The notes under the pieces: generated by a model
What the model saw: the letters and a program-made list of their open reading frames with translations, nothing else
Told to the model about the DNA's origin: nothing
Database searches by the model: none
Origin: Sphingomonas sanxanigenens DSM 19645 = NX02
GTDB taxonomy: Bacteria; Pseudomonadota; Alphaproteobacteria; Sphingomonadales; Sphingomonadaceae
Length of the DNA stretch: 64,000 bases
Assembly (NCBI RefSeq): GCF_000512205.2
Contig: NZ_CP006644.1
Span: 1,544,520-1,608,519 of the forward strand
Reading direction: 5' to 3'
Part shown: positions 16,187 through 25,378 of the stretch, one piece after another
Layout: each line of letters begins with the position of its first letter
Position numbering within the stretch: the stretch's first letter is position 1
Translations under genes and position numbers: made by a program

Positions 16187-16213
16187 GATGATGATCTCCT
16201 TCTGGAACGCGAT

Positions 16214-16249
16214 TTAGGCTCTCCCGATTGTTGTGATAAGAAAGCCTAA
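16214..16249. promoter_or_regulatory. Candidate LysR operator (SDR / LysR divergent promoter)
   Basis: TTAGGCT (16214-16220) and AGCCTAA (16243-16249) are perfect 7-bp inverted arms separated by 22 bp. They are nearly centred between the two divergent start codons, so a dimer of dimers bound here would cover both promoters. Confidence 0.5.
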
Positions 16250-16279
16250 TCAGCATGACCTGTTGAGAGATTTGCACGA

Positions 16280-17173
16280 ATGAACGACGTCAGCCTTAGC
16301 GACCTCAACGCTTTCGCGGCGGTGGCTCAACAGCGCAGCTTCCGCCGCGCGGCGGATGCGCTGGGCGTGTCGCGCTCCGCGCTCAGCCATTCGGTGCGCG
16401 CGCTGGAAACACGGCTCGGCGCGCGGCTGCTCCATCGCACGACGCGCAGCGTCGCGCCGACCGAGGCGGGGGAAGCACTGCTCGCCCGCCTCGTTCCCGC
16501 CTTGCGCGATCTCGACGAGATGCTCGACGCGGTCGGCCAATCCGACGCCGAGCTGACCAGCACGTTGCGGATCAACGCCAATGAGGGCGGCGCCGGCTGG
16601 CTGCTGCAGCACGTCGTGCCCGCCTTCCTCCTACGCCACCCGCGCGCGTCGATCGACCTCGTCACCGAGGGCCGGCTCGTCGACATCATCGCCGATGGCT
16701 TCGACGCCGGCGTGCGGCTGCGCGAGGCCGTGCCGCAGGACATGATCGCGGTGCCCTTCACCGGCGCGATCCGCTTCCTGCCCGTCGCTGCACCCGCCTA
16801 TGTCGCCGCGCACGGCCGTCCCCAGACACCCGAGGATCTGCGCCGCCACCGCTGCATCCGCCAGCGCCTGCCCAGCGGCAAACCCTATCGCTGGGAATTC
16901 GCGAAGGCCTCGGACGAAGTCACGGTGGAGGTGCCGGGCAGCATCAGCCTCGACCATAGCCGCCTGATGGTGGACGCGGCGGTGCTCGGCCTCGGTATCG
17001 CCTTCGTTCCCGAACCCTACGCCGCGGATGCGCTGGCAGACGGCCGGTTGGTCGTGCTGCTCGAGGATTGGTGCCCGCCGCTGGAGGGGCTGTGCTTGTA
17101 CTATGCGGGCAATCGGCACGTGCCGGCGGTGCTGCGGGCATTCATCGATGTGCTGCGGGGGCTGGCAGGATGA
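16280..17173 (+). CDS. LysR-family transcriptional regulator
   Basis: 297 residues, the usual LysR size. HTH at about residues 5-64 (SFRRAADALGVSRSALSHSVRALE), effector domain about 90-290. The GRLVDIIADGFDAGVRL segment is typical of the CrgA/DsdC-like branch that often regulates an adjacent SDR or quinone reductase. It diverges from the SDR at 15362-16186 with an inverted repeat between them and probably represses or activates that gene. It converges on the KstD-like gene, leaving 46 bp. Confidence 0.92.
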   Translation: MNDVSLSDLNAFAAVAQQRSFRRAADALGVSRSALSHSVRALETRLGARLLHRTTRSVAPTEAGEALLARLVPALRDLDEMLDAVGQSDAELTSTLRINANEGGAGWLLQHVVPAFLLRHPRASIDLVTEGRLVDIIADGFDAGVRLREAVPQDMIAVPFTGAIRFLPVAAPAYVAAHGRPQTPEDLRRHRCIRQRLPSGKPYRWEFAKASDEVTVEVPGSISLDHSRLMVDAAVLGLGIAFVPEPYAADALADGRLVVLLEDWCPPLEGLCLYYAGNRHVPAVLRAFIDVLRGLAG

Positions 17174-17219
17174 TGGGAATATTGCGCCAAAATCCCGCCT
17201 GTCGCCCGGCGGACCGCTG

Positions 17220-18914
17220 CTACGCCGCCTCGTTGATCCGCACCGCATCCGCCGCGGCGAGCCAGCCGAAGGTCATCGCAGGCCCCAGCGTCGCACCCGC
17301 GCCGGGATAGGAATAGCCCATCACCGACGCTGCGAGGTTGCCGACCGCATAGAGGCCGGGGATGGCGCCGCCGTCTTCGCGCAGCACGCGGCCGCGGCCG
17401 TCGGTCACCAGCCCGCCGTTGGTGCCGATATCGCCGAGGTGGAGCGGGATCGCATAGAAGGGCGCCTGCTCGACGGTACCCAGCGTCGGGTTGGGGGAGA
17501 CGCGCGGGTCGCCATAGAGCCGGTCATAGGCGGCATCGCCGCGACCGAAATCCTCGTCGCGGCCCTTGGCGACCAGCGTGTTGAAGCGCGTGACGGTCGC
17601 CTCGAGCACCGCGGGGCTGAGCTTCGTCTTCGCCGCGAGTTCGGCGATCGTCGCGGCCTTGTGCAATATCTGGCGCACGTCCTTGGGCAGCATCGCATCG
17701 GGCATGCCGGGGATCACCGGACCCGCGGGGTAGCGGCTGCGATAGCGGCTGTCGAAGATCAGCCAGCTCGGATCGGTGGCCGCGCCCGGCTTGTGCCGCG
17801 CCATCATCGCCTCGCCGAAGCGGTGATAGGACAGCGCCTCATTGGCATAGCGCCGCCCCGCCTGATTGACGATGATCGAATAGGGAAGCGCGCGCTCCAC
17901 GGTGGAGAGCCGTGCGCGATCCTCGCCGGGCACGCGGAAGACAGGCGCCCACCAGGCGGAATCGAGGTTGCGCACCGCGGCGCCGACCTGCTGCGCGGCG
18001 ACCAGCGCGTCGCCCTGGTTGTTGACCTGCGATCCGCTGGCTTCGGGCTGGGAAGAACTGGGCAGATGTTCCTCGCGCAGCGCCGGGTTGCGCTCGAACC
18101 CGCCGGCGGCGAGCACCACACCCTGACGCGCGCCGATCCGGAGGTCGCGGCCTTCATGGCGGATCACCGCCCCCACGATCCGTCCCTGTTCCTCGATCAG
18201 CGACACCAGCGGGCTTTCCAGCCACAGCGGCGTGCCGGTGGCGTCGATCGCCTTGCGCAACTGCCCCAGCAGCGCGGTACCGAGCGTGAGGCGGCGGTCG
18301 CGCGGGCTGCGCAGCCGCTGGGGCACGTCCAGCCAATAGCTGCCCATCACCTTCGCCACCGTCTTGATCCAGCCATTGGGCCGGAACAGCACGATGTGGG
18401 TCTCGTCCAGCTTCCAGTTGATCCGGCCCCACAGGCTGGCTGCAGGCGAGGCGCGCTGCATCGTGTCGAACGCGTCGCGGCCCAGTGTGCGGGCGTCGAT
18501 CGATCCCGGCATCAGGTGGGTGCGGAAGCCCTCGCGGCTGCCTTTGGTCTCTGGATAATAGTCCGGATAGGGCAGTGCAGCATATTGCACATCGGCCTCG
18601 CGCTCGATCCAGGCGAGCATGCGATGGGCATTGTCGATGAAGGCGTGGATCTGGTCGTCCGCGACGTTGGGCGCGGTCAACCGGCGCACATAGGCGAAGG
18701 CCTCGTCGAGATCGTCGGGATGGCCCGCAGCTTCGGCGAGATGGCTCCCGGGGATCCAGATGCCGCCGCCCGAGGTCGCGGAGGTGCCACCCCAAAGCTT
18801 GCCTTTCTCGACGATCAGCACCCCGGCGCCGGCCTTCGCGGCGCGCAACGCAGCGACCAGCGCGCCCGCCCCCGAGCCGACGACCAGCACGTCCACGTCC
18901 ATGTCGAAAGCCAT
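17220..18914 (-). CDS. FAD-dependent oxidoreductase, 3-ketosteroid-delta1-dehydrogenase-like
   Basis: 564 residues. The N-terminal Rossmann motif VVGSGAGALVAALRA, GGTSATSGGGIWIPG after it, and the C-terminal YPGAGATLGPAMTFG are the FAD-contacting and Tyr/Gly active-site blocks of 3-oxosteroid 1-dehydrogenases (KstD) and their ketosteroid-delta4 relatives. These enzymes remove two hydrogens from a 3-keto ring. Other family members act on non-steroid cyclic ketones, so the substrate is not proven. ATG 18914 follows GGGAGAGGGT. A long dyad (18942-18981) sits in its promoter region. An NTF2-like protein and an old-yellow-enzyme homologue follow nearby on the other strand. Confidence 0.82.
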   Translation of the reverse strand: MAFDMDVDVLVVGSGAGALVAALRAAKAGAGVLIVEKGKLWGGTSATSGGGIWIPGSHLAEAAGHPDDLDEAFAYVRRLTAPNVADDQIHAFIDNAHRMLAWIEREADVQYAALPYPDYYPETKGSREGFRTHLMPGSIDARTLGRDAFDTMQRASPAASLWGRINWKLDETHIVLFRPNGWIKTVAKVMGSYWLDVPQRLRSPRDRRLTLGTALLGQLRKAIDATGTPLWLESPLVSLIEEQGRIVGAVIRHEGRDLRIGARQGVVLAAGGFERNPALREEHLPSSSQPEASGSQVNNQGDALVAAQQVGAAVRNLDSAWWAPVFRVPGEDRARLSTVERALPYSIIVNQAGRRYANEALSYHRFGEAMMARHKPGAATDPSWLIFDSRYRSRYPAGPVIPGMPDAMLPKDVRQILHKAATIAELAAKTKLSPAVLEATVTRFNTLVAKGRDEDFGRGDAAYDRLYGDPRVSPNPTLGTVEQAPFYAIPLHLGDIGTNGGLVTDGRGRVLREDGGAIPGLYAVGNLAASVMGYSYPGAGATLGPAMTFGWLAAADAVRINEAA

Positions 18915-18941
18915 ACCCTCTCCCGTCCGGCGCATTTTTAA

Positions 18942-18981
18942 CGTTATGCGAACTTATGAGGCTTCATATCAACGCATATCG
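18942..18981. promoter_or_regulatory. 40-bp imperfect palindrome upstream of the KstD-like gene
   Basis: The ends CGtTATGCG and CGCATAtCG pair, with an inner TATGA / TCATA pair around GGCT. All arms share one centre between 18961 and 18962. It is AT-richer than the surroundings and begins 27 bp upstream of the KstD-like start codon, so it probably binds a dimeric regulator. The regulator is not identified; no TetR or GntR gene is adjacent. Confidence 0.5.
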
Positions 18982-19123
18982 AACGTATCCAGCGCTAAAA
19001 TCAGCGAGTGCGTCATGTCGTCGATCCTGTCGACTATGGATCGATGTTGCACGGGCGGGGTTCCGTTCGGGGCAACCGGGCGTATAGTCTTCCCTCATCC
19101 GGGTTCATGAGGAAAGTGCAGGT

Positions 19124-21067
19124 TTGCGTCGTCAGCGCGCGTCGGACGGGCCGGAGGATCGGTCGGATTTTCTGACGGATGTGTTTCTTGGCGCGCGTTA
19201 CCGCGACGAGATCGCGCGCGCCCACATGCCGGTGACGCGCGCCTTCTTCGCGATCGGCGGCATCTATTTCGCGGCGATGACCATTGCCGGGCTGGCGGTG
19301 CGGGAGGGGATGGAGCGGCTGATCCTCGCCTCCTCCACGGGCACGCTGGCGCTGGGCGGGCTGCTCGGTTGGCTGCTGTGCCGCCGGCCGCGAAGCTATC
19401 GCATGCAGGAACGGCTCGGGCTGCTCGCCAATCTCGCGATCCTGGCGAACCTCATGCTCGTGCTCGCGCTCACCTTCGATCAGAGCAAGATCGTTTACTT
19501 CATCATCCTGATCACGGTCTATGCCGCGGTGGGCATCAGCCTCAGGCTCATCCTGTCCAGCGCGGCGCTGGCGGTGCTGGGCATGGTCTTCCACCTCCAT
19601 GCCCGCCCGCCTGACCTCGGCCTGCTTTACGGTTTCGTCCTGTTCGGTGCGGGCCTGGCGGCGATCGGCGGCTGGATGCTCGGCCGGCGCGCGCTGATCG
19701 AGGCGATCGATGCGCGCCATGATGCAGAGGCGCTGGCCGCCGAGGCGCACGCGCAGGCGGCGACGGACAGCCTGACCGGCGTCAGCAACCGCCGCGCCTT
19801 CCTCGACGCGCTGGAGGAGGCGATCGACCGGCTGCGCCGCGAGGGGCGGCGTTTCGCGCTGGCGCTGCTGGACCTCGACGGGTTCAAGGCCGTCAACGAA
19901 TATCATGGCCACCAGGTGGGCGACATGATCCTGACCGACGCCGGCTACCGGATATCCCGGCGCTGCGGTGAGGACGGCTTCGCGGCGCGGCTGGGCGGCG
20001 ACGAGTTCGCGCTGATCGTCACGGCGCCGGCGCGGCTGGCGGATCCAGCGCGGCTCGCCGCCGAGGTTGCGGCGGACATGAACGATCCGTTCGGCTGCGA
20101 GGGGCGGTCGATCCGCATCTCGGCCTCGGTCGGCTGCCTGGTCTGCGACGAACCCGATTTGTCGGTGGACACGGCGATGGAGCGTGCCGACTTCGCTTTG
20201 CGCTTCGCCAAGCGCAACCGCACCGGCGAGGCGATGGTGTTCGACCAGCGGCTCGAACGCGAGATGGACAATCTGTTCGTCATCGATCAGGCGCTCAGGA
20301 GCTGCGATCCGGAGGAGGAGTTCCACCTCGTCTACCAGCCGCAGTACGACATGATTTCCGGCCGCACGATCGGCTTCGAGGCGCTCGCGCGCTGGCGGAG
20401 CCCGACCATCGGTATCGTCGCGCCCGATGTGTTCATCAAGGTGGCCGAACAATCGAGCCGGATCTCGACGCTGGGCGCCGTGCTACTGCGCAAGGCGCTG
20501 GCGGATCGGCGCGACTGGCCGGCCGGCATCACGACCGCGTTCAACCTGTCGGCGCGCGACATCCTGTCGGACGCCGCGATCGACACCTTCCTGGCTATCG
20601 TCGCGGCTTCGGGCGTGCCGCCGCAATGCATCGAGTTCGAGGTTACGGAGACCGCGATGATGCCCGATTTCGCGACGGCGACCGGCAATATCCGCCGGTT
20701 GCGCGAGGCGGGGCACCGCATCGTCCTCGACGATTTCGGCGTGGGCTATTCCAATCTCGGCCGCGTCCAGCAGTTCCGCTTCGACAAGATCAAGGTCGAC
20801 CGTTCGTTCGTGCGCGACATCGCCGAGTTTCCGAACTCGGTCGCGCTGATCCGGTCGATCTTCGACCTGACGGTCAATCTCGGACTCGATTGCGTGGTGG
20901 AAGGCGTGGAGACGCCCGAGGAGATGGCGGCGCTGCGCGGGATCGGCGTGGGGGTTGTGCAGGGCTACATGATCAGCCGGCCCATGGCCGCGGCGGCGGT
21001 GATGGAATTTCTGTTTCGAGAGGATCGGTCGGGTACGGGTGCGCGTATCGGCAATGGATTGTCCTGA
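19124..21067 (+). CDS. Membrane GGDEF-EAL protein (c-di-GMP synthesis and breakdown)
   Basis: 647 residues. About 35-190 hold six hydrophobic segments; about 205-365 form a GGDEF domain with an intact RLGGDEF loop; about 385-635 form an EAL domain. EAL signature residues are present: GFEALARW, FEVTETAM, DDFGVGYSNL (usually DDFGTGYSSL), KVDRSFV and EGVET. Both catalytic centres look complete, so it may be bifunctional. A canonical RxxD inhibitory site before GGDEF is not seen. The start is TTG 19124 behind AGGAAAG; the next good Met is residue 35. It likely tunes attachment or motility in response to a membrane signal. Confidence 0.9.
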   Translation: MRRQRASDGPEDRSDFLTDVFLGARYRDEIARAHMPVTRAFFAIGGIYFAAMTIAGLAVREGMERLILASSTGTLALGGLLGWLLCRRPRSYRMQERLGLLANLAILANLMLVLALTFDQSKIVYFIILITVYAAVGISLRLILSSAALAVLGMVFHLHARPPDLGLLYGFVLFGAGLAAIGGWMLGRRALIEAIDARHDAEALAAEAHAQAATDSLTGVSNRRAFLDALEEAIDRLRREGRRFALALLDLDGFKAVNEYHGHQVGDMILTDAGYRISRRCGEDGFAARLGGDEFALIVTAPARLADPARLAAEVAADMNDPFGCEGRSIRISASVGCLVCDEPDLSVDTAMERADFALRFAKRNRTGEAMVFDQRLEREMDNLFVIDQALRSCDPEEEFHLVYQPQYDMISGRTIGFEALARWRSPTIGIVAPDVFIKVAEQSSRISTLGAVLLRKALADRRDWPAGITTAFNLSARDILSDAAIDTFLAIVAASGVPPQCIEFEVTETAMMPDFATATGNIRRLREAGHRIVLDDFGVGYSNLGRVQQFRFDKIKVDRSFVRDIAEFPNSVALIRSIFDLTVNLGLDCVVEGVETPEEMAALRGIGVGVVQGYMISRPMAAAAVMEFLFREDRSGTGARIGNGLS

Positions 21068-21141
21068 TATTGGTATTTGCGTAGGTTGAATGCCCGATGT
21101 AGTCGCATGTCGTAGAACGAGTGGCACGCGGGAGAGCGCTG

Positions 21142-21762
21142 ATGGACGGAGAGGTGCTGCGCCGGCTGGACCGGCTGGAATCGATCGACGCGATCCGCCA
21201 GCTCGCCGCGAAATACAGCCTGGCGCTCGACATGCGCGATGCAGATGCGTGGGTGGGGCTGTTTCCCGAGGATGTGAAGGTGGGCGGCGGCGCGGTCGGT
21301 CGGGCGGCGTTGCGAGACTGGTTCGACGAGACGATGCGCGTCCAGTTCACCGGCACGTCGCACCATATCGGCGGCCATATCATCGAGTTCGACGATCCCG
21401 ACCGGGCGCAGGGCGTGGTCTATTCGAAGAACGAGCATGAGACCGGCGACGAATGGGTGATCATGCAGATGATGTATGTCGATCGCTATGAGCGGATCGC
21501 CGGACGCTGGTTCTTCCGCCGCAGACTCCCCCTTTATTGGTACGCAACTGACCTCAACAAACCCCCGATCGGCCCCCAGAAAATCCGCTGGCCCGATCGC
21601 GAGCGCTATGATGGCGGCTTCCACGACTATTTCCCGTCATGGCAGGCGTTCTGGACGCGCACGGGTCCGGACGACGCACCGGTGGCGGAGCCGGCGCCGC
21701 TCGATCGATTCATCGCCACGATGCGCGGCGATGCCGCTGCGCCGAAGGTGAAGGTGCGCTGA
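21142..21762 (+). CDS. NTF2/SnoaL-like protein
   Basis: 206 residues from ATG 21142 (GGGAGAG upstream). A cone-shaped NTF2-like fold is suggested by the opening helix block SIDAIRQLAAKYSLALDMRDADAWVGLFPEDV and the late strand-rich part MMYVDRYERIAGRWFFRRR. The fold includes ketosteroid isomerases, dehydratases and hydroxylating-dioxygenase small subunits, so the catalytic role is open. It overlaps the next gene by one base (TGATG arrangement), so the two are translationally coupled. A substrate that both enzymes share, such as an enone, is likely. Confidence 0.75.
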   Translation: MDGEVLRRLDRLESIDAIRQLAAKYSLALDMRDADAWVGLFPEDVKVGGGAVGRAALRDWFDETMRVQFTGTSHHIGGHIIEFDDPDRAQGVVYSKNEHETGDEWVIMQMMYVDRYERIAGRWFFRRRLPLYWYATDLNKPPIGPQKIRWPDRERYDGGFHDYFPSWQAFWTRTGPDDAPVAEPAPLDRFIATMRGDAAAPKVKVR

Positions 21763-22841
21763 TGGCCGGGCTGTTCGATCCGGTCCGTCTCGGCGCGCTC
21801 GACCTCGCCAACCGCATCGTCATGGCGCCGATGACGCGCAGCCGCGCGGATGACGATGGCCGCCCCAACGCGCTGCTGGTCGACTATTATCGACAGCGCG
21901 CGACCGCCGGGCTGATCGTGAGCGAGGGGATCCAGCCGAGCATCGCCGGCAAGGGCTATGCGCGGACGCCGGGGCTGCACGAGGCGGGGCAGGTGGCGGC
22001 GTGGCAACCGGTGACCGCGGCGGTGCATGGCGCGGGCGGTCTGATCGCCGCGCAGCTGATGCATGTCGGCCGGATCGCGGCCGCGGCCAACCGGCTGTGG
22101 GGAACGGAGACGATCGCACCCTCGGCGATCGCCGCACGGGTGAAGCTGTGGACGCCGGAGGGGATGCGCGCCACCGAGACGCCCCGCGCGCTCGAAACCG
22201 CGGAGATCGCAGGGGTGATCGGCGATTATGCCGCGGCGGCGCGCAACGCCGTCGCCGCCGGGTTCGACGCTGTCGAACTGCACTGCACCTCGGGCTATCT
22301 GCCCGCGCAGTTCATGGCGAGCGGCAGCAATGTGCGCAGCGACGGCTATGGCGGCGCGGCCATCAATCGCATCCGCTTCGTCGTCGAGACGCTGGAGGCG
22401 CTGGCGGAGGCGGTGGGGGCCGACCGCGTCGGCTTCCGCATCTGCCCGGGCAACCCGTTCAACGATCTGTTCGACGAGGATCCTGCCGCGACGCACGGGG
22501 CGCTGCTCGACGCGGTGGACGGGCTCGGCCTCGCCTATTGCCACCTGATCGACATGACGGTGCCGCAGGTAGTCGACCAGCGCGCGCTCGCCGCAGCGCA
22601 CTGGCACGGGCCGCTGATCCTCAACGAAAGCATCGACCAGCCGCGCGCGGAGGCGCTGCTGACGACCGGCGCAGCGGACGCGATCGCGTTCGGCCGGCTG
22701 TTCGTCGCCAATCCCGATCTCGTCCGCCGCTTCCGCGAGGGGCTGGCGCTGGCGCCGTTCGATGCGGCGACGCTCTATGCGCCCGGTGCGGCGGGCTATA
22801 CCGACTATCCCGCCTGGGGACCGGCGCCGGTCAGGCGTTGA
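21762..22841 (+). CDS. Old-yellow-enzyme-family flavin reductase with altered active site
   Basis: 359-residue TIM-barrel FMN enzyme. LGALDLANRIVMAPMTRSRA, the AQLMHVGR segment and the C-terminal FGRLFVANPDLV are typical of OYE/NADH:flavin oxidoreductases that reduce activated C=C bonds. The pair that binds the substrate carbonyl, normally HxxN or HxxH, reads H174-C-T-S177. The nearby Tyr179 proton donor is kept. The substitution may change substrate or disable the usual reaction. ATG 21762 overlaps the stop of the NTF2-like gene. The gene converges on a TonB receptor locus. Confidence 0.88.
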   Translation: MAGLFDPVRLGALDLANRIVMAPMTRSRADDDGRPNALLVDYYRQRATAGLIVSEGIQPSIAGKGYARTPGLHEAGQVAAWQPVTAAVHGAGGLIAAQLMHVGRIAAAANRLWGTETIAPSAIAARVKLWTPEGMRATETPRALETAEIAGVIGDYAAAARNAVAAGFDAVELHCTSGYLPAQFMASGSNVRSDGYGGAAINRIRFVVETLEALAEAVGADRVGFRICPGNPFNDLFDEDPAATHGALLDAVDGLGLAYCHLIDMTVPQVVDQRALAAAHWHGPLILNESIDQPRAEALLTTGAADAIAFGRLFVANPDLVRRFREGLALAPFDAATLYAPGAAGYTDYPAWGPAPVRR

Positions 22842-23041
22842 ACCGCACCGTGGCGTAGATGGATGCGATAGGGATCTTGGGACACCCAGCGCGCGTCACA
22901 GAGCGACCCGGCTGGCAGCCCCAGGCCGGCGTTGAAATAGGGCGCCGCTAACCAGTCGTAGCGCGCGATCTTCGCGACGGCGCCGCCGCTCGGCACGGAG
23001 GCGAGGAAGGCGCCGCCAACCCTATCGCGGATGGTCTGCGA
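22842..23041 (-). other. Intergenic stretch with a possible receptor-tail remnant
   Basis: 200 bp without a complete gene. On the minus strand, the frame of the downstream-ending TonB receptor stays open for about 75 codons after that gene's stop. In the next frame the stretch ends in SIYATVRFNA and a stop, which looks like the last strand of a beta-barrel. This could be a decayed second C-terminus of a receptor. Similarity is weak and judged by eye only. Confidence 0.25.
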
Positions 23042-25378
23042 TCAAGGCGTTTCCATGCGGATTCCGATCGTTGCGGTGCGCGGCGTCTGCGGCACGAACT
23101 GGGTGGTGCCGGCCGCCTGGGCGATCGATCCCAGCGCGAAGCGGTTGCCCGCTGAATCGAGCAGGTTGGTGACCCGCGCGAAGACGGTCGCTCGGCCCAC
23201 CGCCACCGAAGCATCGGCTTCCCATTCGACATAATCGCCCTGGTCGCGCGCCAGCGAGGGCCCGATGCCGAGGCTCGATCCGCCGAAATAGACGAGCCGC
23301 GACGAGAGCCGGTAGGGCAATGGCTCGCCCGGAGGCGCTTGCCACGCGGCGGTCATCTGCGCGTGCAGGCGCGGCACGTTGGGTAAGCGTGCCCTGGGGC
23401 TGATGATGATCCCGAAATCGTCGGACCGGATCGTGGCGCGGTTGAAGGTCGCGCCGCCGCTCAGCCGGAATTGAGGAAAGGCCTGCCAGCCCGCCACCGC
23501 CTCCACCGTCATGAGACGCGCATCGCCGATATTGGTGGTGAGCAGGAAGCCGGCGCTGTCGATGGTATCCGCCTGCACATCGCGCCAGCGGCCGAGCGAG
23601 ACGCCGAGCGAGCCGGTGAACGCCCGATCCGCGGCAGGCGGCACGCGGATCGCCGCCTCCCACGCCGCGAATTTGTCGCCATCGACGAAGCGCTTGCTGG
23701 TGGCGGCGACAGACGCGCTGTCCGGCCGGTAGCTTTGGGCATAGCGCAGCAGCAGTTGCGCCGCGCCGGTCACCGGCGCCGTCGCCGCGACCGACGGCAG
23801 GCTGCGCCATCCGTCGTTCCCATGCCGCGATGCATCGGGCAACGGCCCCGCAGCGGCGGCGCTGCTTCGCCAGCGGACGAGGCGCAGCCCCACCGCGAGA
23901 TCGACGGGGCCGACCCTCTGCGTGCCTTCCCCGAACAGCGTGCGCTCGCTGACCGCGGCGCGGGTGGCGCGCGCGAAGATGCCGTGGGGCTCATGGGAGA
24001 GGGTGGCGAAGATCGCGCTGCTTTCCACGGAGGCGATGCCCGCGAGCCATCCCCCGCCCGACGCCGTCTTGTGGCTGATCCGCGCCTCGCCGGCGGTCAC
24101 CGTTGCGGTGTTGCTGCGATCGAAGAACAGGATGTCGGGGGATGGACGCCCGCTGTCGAAGCGGTCGCGCAGCCGCGCGTGGGAGCGCGAGAGGTTGGCG
24201 ACGATCGTGAGAGGGCCGGCATCGTGGTGCAGCGTGGCGGAGGCGAGGCGATAGCGCTTGGAAAAGGGTTCGCCGACGATGGCGGCACGCGCGAGCGGCC
24301 CGACCTGGCCGTCGGCATAGCCTGCATCACGGGCGTCGACATCCTGCGCGACGGCGGCGAAGTCGACCGTCCAGCCCGCCGCCGGGCTGATGGCCAACGC
24401 AATCCGCCCCCCGAGCGTATCGAGCCGGTTGCTATCGGCGATGCCGCGCCCGACATCGTCGATGAAGCCGCCGTCGCGAATGCGATAGCCGACCATCCGG
24501 ATCGCGGCCCGGCCGTTCGACAGCGGCAGGTTGAGCATCGCGGCGGCCTCCGCCCCCGGCGCGCCGTGACGGGTCAGCGAACGCGACAGGGTCAGCGCGC
24601 CGCCGATGCCGCCGGCATCGGGCGCGCGGGGCTCGATGCGGATGATGCCGCCAAGCGAGCCGGCGCCGTAGAGCGCGCCCTGGGGGCCTAGCAGCAGTTC
24701 GACGCGGGCGATGTCGTAGAGCCTGAGGTCGGGATCGGGACCGGCATAGTTGAGCCGCGCCTCACCGAAATATTGACCGACCGTTGCCTGCGCCTGCCCG
24801 CTGTAGCTCGAATCGCCGACGCCGCGCAGGAACAGTTTGTCGCGGCCGGAGCCCAGATGCGTCGAACTGAGCGAGGTCGCGACGCGCTCGATCGCGCCGG
24901 TGCCGTCGCGCTCGGCGAAAGCGAAAGCTGCGGCGCCCACGATCTGCGCCGTCGCCGGATAATGGGCGAGGCTGCCGTCGCGCTTGGTGGCGGTAACGAC
25001 GATGTCGGCGGCGCGCGGGGCCGGCATATCGATCGTTCCGGCGGCGTGGGAAGCGGTGGGCGCCGACGCGGGCGCGCGGACGATGCGGAAGGCGGCGGCA
25101 TCGATCGCGACCACCCGCACCGGCAGGCCGCGGACCATGCGGCGCAGCGCTTCGGCGGCGGAGAAGCGGCCGGACAGGCGGCGGACGGGCAGCGCCGCCA
25201 GCGCGGGATCGGCAAGGGCGATGCTGCTGTGGGTGTTCTGGGCAAGGGCGTCGGCGGCGTCGCCGAGCGTGCCGGCGGCGATCTCGATCCGGGGATAGGG
25301 CTGTGCCGGTGCCGGGGCCGCGGCAACGACTGCCGCCGCGACGATCGCGAGGCTCAGGGCGCCGCTTCGAGGATCCAC
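23042..25378 (-). CDS. Transducer-type TonB-dependent receptor with STN domain
   Basis: 778 residues. Starts at GTG 25378 behind GAGGG, inside the last 25 bases of fecR. A signal peptide (ending APAPAQ) is followed by an STN domain (about 25-90; EIAAGTLGDAADALAQNT and RRLSGRFSAAEALRRMV), a plug (DIVVTATKRDGS, LFLRGVGDSS, RVELLLGPQGALYGAGSLGG) and the barrel. It ends IGIRMETP, lacking the usual terminal aromatic residue. Together with the upstream fecR and sigma genes it forms an intact surface-signalling uptake system: ligand binding is passed to FecR through STN. Ligand unknown. No siderophore gene is nearby. Confidence 0.9.
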   Translation of the reverse strand: MDPRSGALSLAIVAAAVVAAAPAPAQPYPRIEIAAGTLGDAADALAQNTHSSIALADPALAALPVRRLSGRFSAAEALRRMVRGLPVRVVAIDAAAFRIVRAPASAPTASHAAGTIDMPAPRAADIVVTATKRDGSLAHYPATAQIVGAAAFAFAERDGTGAIERVATSLSSTHLGSGRDKLFLRGVGDSSYSGQAQATVGQYFGEARLNYAGPDPDLRLYDIARVELLLGPQGALYGAGSLGGIIRIEPRAPDAGGIGGALTLSRSLTRHGAPGAEAAAMLNLPLSNGRAAIRMVGYRIRDGGFIDDVGRGIADSNRLDTLGGRIALAISPAAGWTVDFAAVAQDVDARDAGYADGQVGPLARAAIVGEPFSKRYRLASATLHHDAGPLTIVANLSRSHARLRDRFDSGRPSPDILFFDRSNTATVTAGEARISHKTASGGGWLAGIASVESSAIFATLSHEPHGIFARATRAAVSERTLFGEGTQRVGPVDLAVGLRLVRWRSSAAAAGPLPDASRHGNDGWRSLPSVAATAPVTGAAQLLLRYAQSYRPDSASVAATSKRFVDGDKFAAWEAAIRVPPAADRAFTGSLGVSLGRWRDVQADTIDSAGFLLTTNIGDARLMTVEAVAGWQAFPQFRLSGGATFNRATIRSDDFGIIISPRARLPNVPRLHAQMTAAWQAPPGEPLPYRLSSRLVYFGGSSLGIGPSLARDQGDYVEWEADASVAVGRATVFARVTNLLDSAGNRFALGSIAQAAGTTQFVPQTPRTATIGIRMETP

